Assembly: GCA_012520945.1 (NCBI GenBank) | Contig: JAAYNH010000076.1 | Coordinates: 1 to 64,000, forward strand | Source of the DNA: Treponema sp. | GTDB lineage: Bacteria > Spirochaetota > Spirochaetia > Treponematales > Treponemataceae | Length of the DNA: 64,000 nucleotides | Direction: 5' to 3' | Shown: in pieces, positions 59,789-64,000 of the stretch | Layout of the letters: every line of letters starts with the position of its first letter | Numbering within the stretch: the first letter of the stretch is position 1 | Notes under the pieces: model-generated | The model's database searches: none | Told to the model about the DNA's origin: nothing | Seen by the model: only the letters and a program-made list of their open reading frames with translations | Translations under genes and position numbers: made by a program

Positions 59789-60798
59789 AAATGTATTTAC
59801 CAAAAAAAATTGTTGTGGATAAAAATTCTCCAATAAATTTTAATTCAATTTCAGAAGCATTAAATTTTATAAAAACAATTCGTGAAAAAAAAGAAATATC
59901 AAAAAATGAGTTAATTGAAATTTTTATCAAAGAAGGAATTTATAAAGAAAAAATTGAAATTATTCTGGATAATGTTTTGCTGACAGGTGAAGATGTAGAC
60001 AAAACAATTATTACAGAAAGTTTTGGTGCTAAAGATGTCTTAGACGATGGAAGTAAAAGGGGTACATTTCGGACCGCGACAGTTCGCACGTTAGGTAAAG
60101 ATATTACCTTAAAAAATCTTACAATTAAAAATGAAGCAGGTAGCGGAGTAAATGCCGGACAGGCAGTGGCTTTTTATGCTGATGGAAATATAATTGTAGA
60201 AAATTGTAAGTTTTTGGCTCATCAAGATACAATTTTTACTGCACCTTTGCCTCCGACAAACATTGACGGTACTACAACAGGCATGGGACCGCGAGGTGAT
60301 TTTAAAAGAACACCGACAAAAGTATATTTTAAGAATTGTTTTATAGAAGGCGACATTGATTTTATTTTTGGTGGAGCGGCTGCATTATTTGAAAACTGTA
60401 AAATTTTTAGTCATGAAATAGCATTAGAAGATGATTCAAAAATTCATGGATATATTACAGCTGCATCTACACCTGAAAAACAAAAATTTGGATATTTGTT
60501 TTTAAATTGCACATTAGAAAGTAACTGTCCTGAAAATACTGTTTATCTTGGACGACCGTGGCGAGATAATGCAAAAACGGTTTTTGCAAATTGTTCATTT
60601 GGCAAGCATATTAGAAGTGAGTTGTGGCATGATTGGAATAAACCGAATGCACAAAGAAAAAGTTTTTATGCAGTTGGAAATTGCTATTTTGAAAATAAAA
60701 AAATCAATCAAGTAAAATGGAGTCACATTTTAAATAATACGGAAACAGAAAAATACATACAGTTGTTTTTAAAATTTTTCCATGACTTTCAAGTATGA
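59785..60798 (+). CDS. Pectinesterase, CE8 family, apparently cytoplasmic
   Basis: The 337-residue right-handed beta-helix enzyme removes methyl esters from polygalacturonate. The CE8 active site is complete: GQAVAFYADG, HQDTIF with the catalytic Asp (QD), GDIDFIFGGAA with the second Asp, and YLGRPWRD with the substrate-binding Arg. No signal peptide or lipobox is present, so it should act on imported oligomers. I start at the ATG at 59785, which overlaps the mnmE stop as ATGA; the frame is open a few codons earlier. Its product would feed the PL9/KduD pathway. Confidence 0.9.
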   Translation: MKMYLPKKIVVDKNSPINFNSISEALNFIKTIREKKEISKNELIEIFIKEGIYKEKIEIILDNVLLTGEDVDKTIITESFGAKDVLDDGSKRGTFRTATVRTLGKDITLKNLTIKNEAGSGVNAGQAVAFYADGNIIVENCKFLAHQDTIFTAPLPPTNIDGTTTGMGPRGDFKRTPTKVYFKNCFIEGDIDFIFGGAAALFENCKIFSHEIALEDDSKIHGYITAASTPEKQKFGYLFLNCTLESNCPENTVYLGRPWRDNAKTVFANCSFGKHIRSELWHDWNKPNAQRKSFYAVGNCYFENKKINQVKWSHILNNTETEKYIQLFLKFFHDFQV

Positions 60799-60805
60799 AA
60801 AAAAA

Positions 60806-62011
60806 TTACTTTCTTAAGTCCCTTACCATTTGTGAAATGCGTTTTAAAGCTTCTTTTATTTTGCTTATTTCCGTTGCGTAACAACAGCGAATAAATCCTT
60901 CACCACCTTTACCGAATACGCTACCCGGAACTACAGCTACTTGATATTCTTCAATGAGTTTTGTTGCAAATTCTTCACTTGTCAGTCCTGTAGAGCGAAT
61001 GTCAGGAAAAATGTAAAATGCACCATCGGGTTCGGAAACAGGTAATCCTATTTCTGCAAAAACCTTTATCATTAAATTACGTCTTTGTTGGTACGAAATG
61101 CGCATTTTTTCTACCTCAGCGAAACCGTTGCGTAACCCTTCAGTTGCAGCATATTGACTCATAATAGGTGCACAAATTGATGAGTATTGATGTAATTTAT
61201 GAATTTGCTTCATCAAATCTGAAGGGCAGCAAACAAAACCGATTCTCCAACCTGTCATGGCAAATGCTTTGGAAAAACCGTTTAGAACAATTGTATACGG
61301 TTTCATTCCTGGCATTGAACCGATTGAAACGTGCTTTTTATCATCGTAAACAAGTTCGCAATATACTTCATCACTTAAAACCCAAATTTGGTGTTTTTTT
61401 ACAACTTCAGCAATTTTAGCAAGTTCGCTTTCCGGAATCATGCGTCCCGTTGGATTGCTAGGAGAACATATCATAATAGCTTTTGTTTTGGGTGTAATTA
61501 CTTTTTCAATTTCTTGTGCCGTTGGATAAAAACTTGTTTTGCTTGTATCTAAATGTATGAGTTTTGCATCACACAAACTTGCTAAAGGTTGATACGAAAC
61601 GTAACAAGGTTCACAAACAATTATTTCGTCTTCGGGGTTTAGAACAGCTCTAAGTACACCATCAATTGCTTCTGAAACTCCAATGGTTACAAGGATTTCA
61701 TTTTTGCTTGAATAATGTAAATCGTAACGTGTTAAGTATTTTGAAATTTCTTCTCTAAGTTCGGTTAGTCCCCAGTTTGATGTATATGATGTGTGTCCTT
61801 GTTGAAGATGATAGTATGCTTCTTCACGCATTAGCCAAGGTGTTGGGAAATCAGGTTCGCCTACTCCTAAAGAAATAATATCGTCTCTACCGATTATTAA
61901 GTCAAAAAATTTTCGAATACCTGAAGAAGGTGTTGCTAACATTTTTTCAGAAAATCTGTCAGTTCTTGTATTTTTTCCTTCAGATTTATTAAAAGTTTCG
62001 GAGCTTTTCAT
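60806..62011 (-). CDS. PLP-dependent aminotransferase, class I/II
   Basis: The 401-residue fold-type I aminotransferase has the N-terminal VGEPDFPTP, YTSNWG, SPSNPTG, DEVYCEL and the PLP lysine in NGFSKAFAMTGWRIGF. It belongs to the aspartate/alanine/aromatic aminotransferase group; substrate is not clear. Its start overlaps the stop of the Lrp-type regulator gene by one base (TAATG), so the regulator and enzyme are co-transcribed. Lrp regulators often control such neighbouring amino-acid genes. Confidence 0.88.
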   Translation of the reverse strand: MKSSETFNKSEGKNTRTDRFSEKMLATPSSGIRKFFDLIIGRDDIISLGVGEPDFPTPWLMREEAYYHLQQGHTSYTSNWGLTELREEISKYLTRYDLHYSSKNEILVTIGVSEAIDGVLRAVLNPEDEIIVCEPCYVSYQPLASLCDAKLIHLDTSKTSFYPTAQEIEKVITPKTKAIMICSPSNPTGRMIPESELAKIAEVVKKHQIWVLSDEVYCELVYDDKKHVSIGSMPGMKPYTIVLNGFSKAFAMTGWRIGFVCCPSDLMKQIHKLHQYSSICAPIMSQYAATEGLRNGFAEVEKMRISYQQRRNLMIKVFAEIGLPVSEPDGAFYIFPDIRSTGLTSEEFATKLIEEYQVAVVPGSVFGKGGEGFIRCCYATEISKIKEALKRISQMVRDLRK

Positions 62012-62496
62012 TAAGCTGTAACTCCTTCACGTCTGTCTTTTTTATCGTCAACATAAATGACTTCATTTTCTTTATATGTTTTAAGAACAAAGTGTGTTTT
62101 TGTGCTTTTAACTCCGTTGAGGGTGCTTAGTTTTCTTGCAACAAAAAAAGCAACATCTTGCAAACTTTCACCTTCAATAATAACTTGTAAATCGTAACCA
62201 CCGGACATAAGGTTCAATGTTTTTACTTGAGGAAAACGATATATGCGTTCTGCAATTGCATCAAAGCCGTGTTCTCTTTCGGGCGTAACTTGAATTTCAA
62301 TTACGGCTTGAACTTTGCCTTTGTTTGCCTTAAATTTTTCAGGATTAACAACAGCAGAATATTTTATAATAATGCCATCGGCTTCTAATTTTGCAATAAT
62401 TTCATCAACTTCCGCAACTGATCTCTTAGTCATTGCGGCAATGTCTTCGCTACTAAGGCGAGCATTATCATGTAAAAGATTTAATATTTCTTCCAT
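62011..62496 (-). CDS. Lrp/AsnC-family transcription regulator
   Basis: The 161-residue protein has the N-terminal Lrp helix-turn-helix (LLHDNARLSSEDIAAMTKRS). The C-terminal RAM domain (about residues 65-145, with EIQVTPEREHGFD and LNLMSGGYDLQVI) binds amino acids and forms dimers or octamers. AAGGAG precedes the ATG. The aminotransferase gene follows with a one-base overlap, and threonine synthase lies just upstream on the same strand with a short gap. All three point to amino-acid metabolism; the effector is unknown. Confidence 0.9.
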   Translation of the reverse strand: MEEILNLLHDNARLSSEDIAAMTKRSVAEVDEIIAKLEADGIIIKYSAVVNPEKFKANKGKVQAVIEIQVTPEREHGFDAIAERIYRFPQVKTLNLMSGGYDLQVIIEGESLQDVAFFVARKLSTLNGVKSTKTHFVLKTYKENEVIYVDDKKDRREGVTA

Positions 62497-62553
62497 TGTT
62501 TACTCCTTGCGAATTATATATGCGAAAATTATACAATTTTATTTGATAAAATT

Positions 62554-63864
62554 CTACTGCAATAAATTTGTCAAAGTTTCAATTACTTGTTTAACATTAG
62601 AAGCAACTTTATGTTTTGTTTCAATGTTTTTGTGAAGAGGTTTAAGATGTTCAGGCAATTGAATTTTATTGCCGCACCAATCATAAATTTTTTCTGCATC
62701 GAAAGAAGGATGATCACGAGCAATTAAAACAACTGTTGCTTCAGAACCGTCAGTTATGTCTATACGTTTTTTAGATGCTGCATATGCGGTTGCCGTTTGT
62801 GAATCTAAAAGAACACCATATTTTTTAAATGCTTCATTTGCAGCATATGATTTTTCACGAATGTTTACATATGCAGGAAAAACAAAGCCTTTAATTACTG
62901 CAGGATTTGTGAAGAAAACTTCTTCTAACCGCTCAATATTTGATGGTTTGACAGGGTCATTACTTCCACGCTTGTTTAATGGGATAGTAGAATCTTGCAC
63001 AAAGGCATTTCCGTCATCGTCTAAATTTAGTGCCGGAGTACAGTCAGTAATAAAACCGTTAACAGGTAAAGAAAATTTCCAGCTATATAAACCTGCTGTT
63101 AAATTTCCATAATTTCCTGCATCTAGAGCATAGTAAATTTCACCGTGTGTTTTGTTTTTTAAACGAGTAAATGCATAAGTATAAAAAAATGCTTGTGGTA
63201 AAAGGCGACCAATGTTTAGAGAGTTAGCTAAAGTTAAAGAAAATTTTTCTACGATTTCTGTGTCTGTAAAAATTTCACGTGCAATATCAAAACATTTTTT
63301 TTCATCTCCTTCAATTTCAATTGGTAAAATATTTCCGCCGTTCCAAATGCAATCACTTTCTTCAAAGCCACGCATTGTGCCTTTTGCATAAAGCAAAACG
63401 GCTTTTACATGTTTTTTGTTTTTTAAGGCTTTTGCAACACTACTTCCTGTTTCACCGTTTGTTGGAGTTAAGATTATTGCAGTTTTTTCTTGCATTAAAA
63501 GAATGTGTTCTAAACATGAAGCGAGAAAAGATACGCCAAAATCTTTGTGACTTCCTGTTGGACCGTGGAAAAGTTCGAGTACATAAAGATTTTTATCAAG
63601 TTGATTAAGTTTAGGAGAAAAAGGAAAAGCTTTTGATGCAATTGTTTCTGAAATTAATGGACTTAATTCATCTTTTAAAAGTGCAGAAGTTAGTGTTCCG
63701 GCAATGGATTCAAATTTTGTCCTTTCGTCCATATGGTAAATCCACGGTAATAAATTTACAGATGACGCAGGTGCATACATTCCTCCATCAGATGGAATAC
63801 AATTTGTTATAGCTTGTGCAAAACTAACAAACAATTTTGAATTTCTAGTGCTTGAAAAAAACAA
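62554..63864 (-). CDS. thrC: Threonine synthase
   Basis: The enzyme converts O-phospho-L-homoserine to threonine. It is the longer class, with the PLP lysine in FHGPTGSHKDFGVSFL, the phosphate loop TPTNGETGSSVA, and AGNYGN. No ATG lies near the expected start. GGAGGG lies seven bases before a TTG at 63864, which I take as the start; an upstream TTG at 63876 overlaps that site. Predicted length is 436 residues, normal for ThrC. It lies upstream of the Lrp regulator on the same strand. Confidence 0.92.
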   Translation of the reverse strand: MFFSSTRNSKLFVSFAQAITNCIPSDGGMYAPASSVNLLPWIYHMDERTKFESIAGTLTSALLKDELSPLISETIASKAFPFSPKLNQLDKNLYVLELFHGPTGSHKDFGVSFLASCLEHILLMQEKTAIILTPTNGETGSSVAKALKNKKHVKAVLLYAKGTMRGFEESDCIWNGGNILPIEIEGDEKKCFDIAREIFTDTEIVEKFSLTLANSLNIGRLLPQAFFYTYAFTRLKNKTHGEIYYALDAGNYGNLTAGLYSWKFSLPVNGFITDCTPALNLDDDGNAFVQDSTIPLNKRGSNDPVKPSNIERLEEVFFTNPAVIKGFVFPAYVNIREKSYAANEAFKKYGVLLDSQTATAYAASKKRIDITDGSEATVVLIARDHPSFDAEKIYDWCGNKIQLPEHLKPLHKNIETKHKVASNVKQVIETLTNLLQ

Positions 63865-63922
63865 GGCTCCCTCCAAAAATATTTATATAAAAATTTAAGT
63901 TATCATATAATAACAAATTTTT

Positions 63923-64000
63923 TTAATTATTCCAATGCCAAACAGGGTGTGCTAATGTAGCACTAAAAGGTTGTGGTCTTGAAAAATCCGGCAACCAACC
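63923..64000 (-). CDS. C-terminal end of a gene running off the window, unknown
   Basis: On the minus strand an open frame enters from the window edge and ends at TAA at 63925-63923. The last 25 residues include SRPQPFSATLAHPVWHWNN. That is too little for a family assignment. The 58 bases to the thrC start hold an AT-rich promoter-like region. Confidence 0.55.
   Translation of the reverse strand, partial: GWLPDFSRPQPFSATLAHPVWHWNN

Overview
The window is a stretch of AT-rich bacterial chromosome (roughly one third G+C by eye) with genes on both strands, short operons and little spacer. Gene content suggests a host-associated, sugar-acid-using spirochaete of the Treponema type: many lipoproteins and outer-membrane-like proteins without recognised relatives, a degenerate SDR-like protein, a PyrB-PyrI-PyrC operon, a TrkAH potassium system, and several pectin-related enzymes (PL9 pectate lyase, CE8 pectinesterase, CE12-like acetylesterase, KduD-like dehydrogenase). 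The assignment is inferred from content; no rRNA is present to settle it.

Layout. 1-2.7 kb (minus): Era GTPase (cut by the window edge), a phosphoglycolate-phosphatase-like HAD protein and a divergent dicarboxylate symporter. 2.8-13 kb (plus): SDR-like orphan, ECF S-component, trkA-trkH-cysK, ftsK, a flavoprotein and recQ. 13-15 kb (minus): membrane protein and glpK. 15.2-18.9 kb (plus): lipoprotein and a large modular PL9 pectate lyase. 19-24.8 kb (minus): small exported protein, tex, and the pyrB-pyrI-pyrC operon. 24.9-33.3 kb: DUF1508 protein, GerMN protein, proS with an exported orphan, and a lipoprotein/outer-membrane pair. 33.4-39.5 kb: SRP RNA, pepF, an adenosine-deaminase-like protein, mnmG and a HAD protein.

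39.6-42.7 kb is the accessory region. It holds a decayed piece of prophage (tail-fibre-like lipoprotein gene broken by an in-frame TGA, a small phage-like protein, and a 5'-truncated frame resembling the ADP-ribosyltransferase-like domain of phage head proteins). Next comes a tRNA cluster with four serine isoacceptors and one arginine tRNA, with odd repeats that invert part of the tRNA 3' half. A structured about 120-bp dispersed element follows, and a second copy lies at 47.3 kb.

42.7-50.3 kb: KduD-like dehydrogenase, MntP, HAD protein, a YtrA-type GntR/ABC operon with a clear operator, and a DUF5058/partner/M20 peptidase cluster. 50.4-64 kb: methyltransferase, PdxK-type kinase followed by a three-in-one ECF module (two ATPases plus T component), CE12 esterase, DUF4015 protein, PAP2-mnmE-pectinesterase, and aminotransferase/Lrp/threonine synthase.

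The most pervasive signal is in the promoters. At about a dozen genes a TATAAT-like -10 box ends only 6-8 bases before the start codon and no Shine-Dalgarno sequence is present, which predicts leaderless mRNAs. Other genes have a good GGAGG-type site. Two translation-initiation classes therefore appear to coexist.
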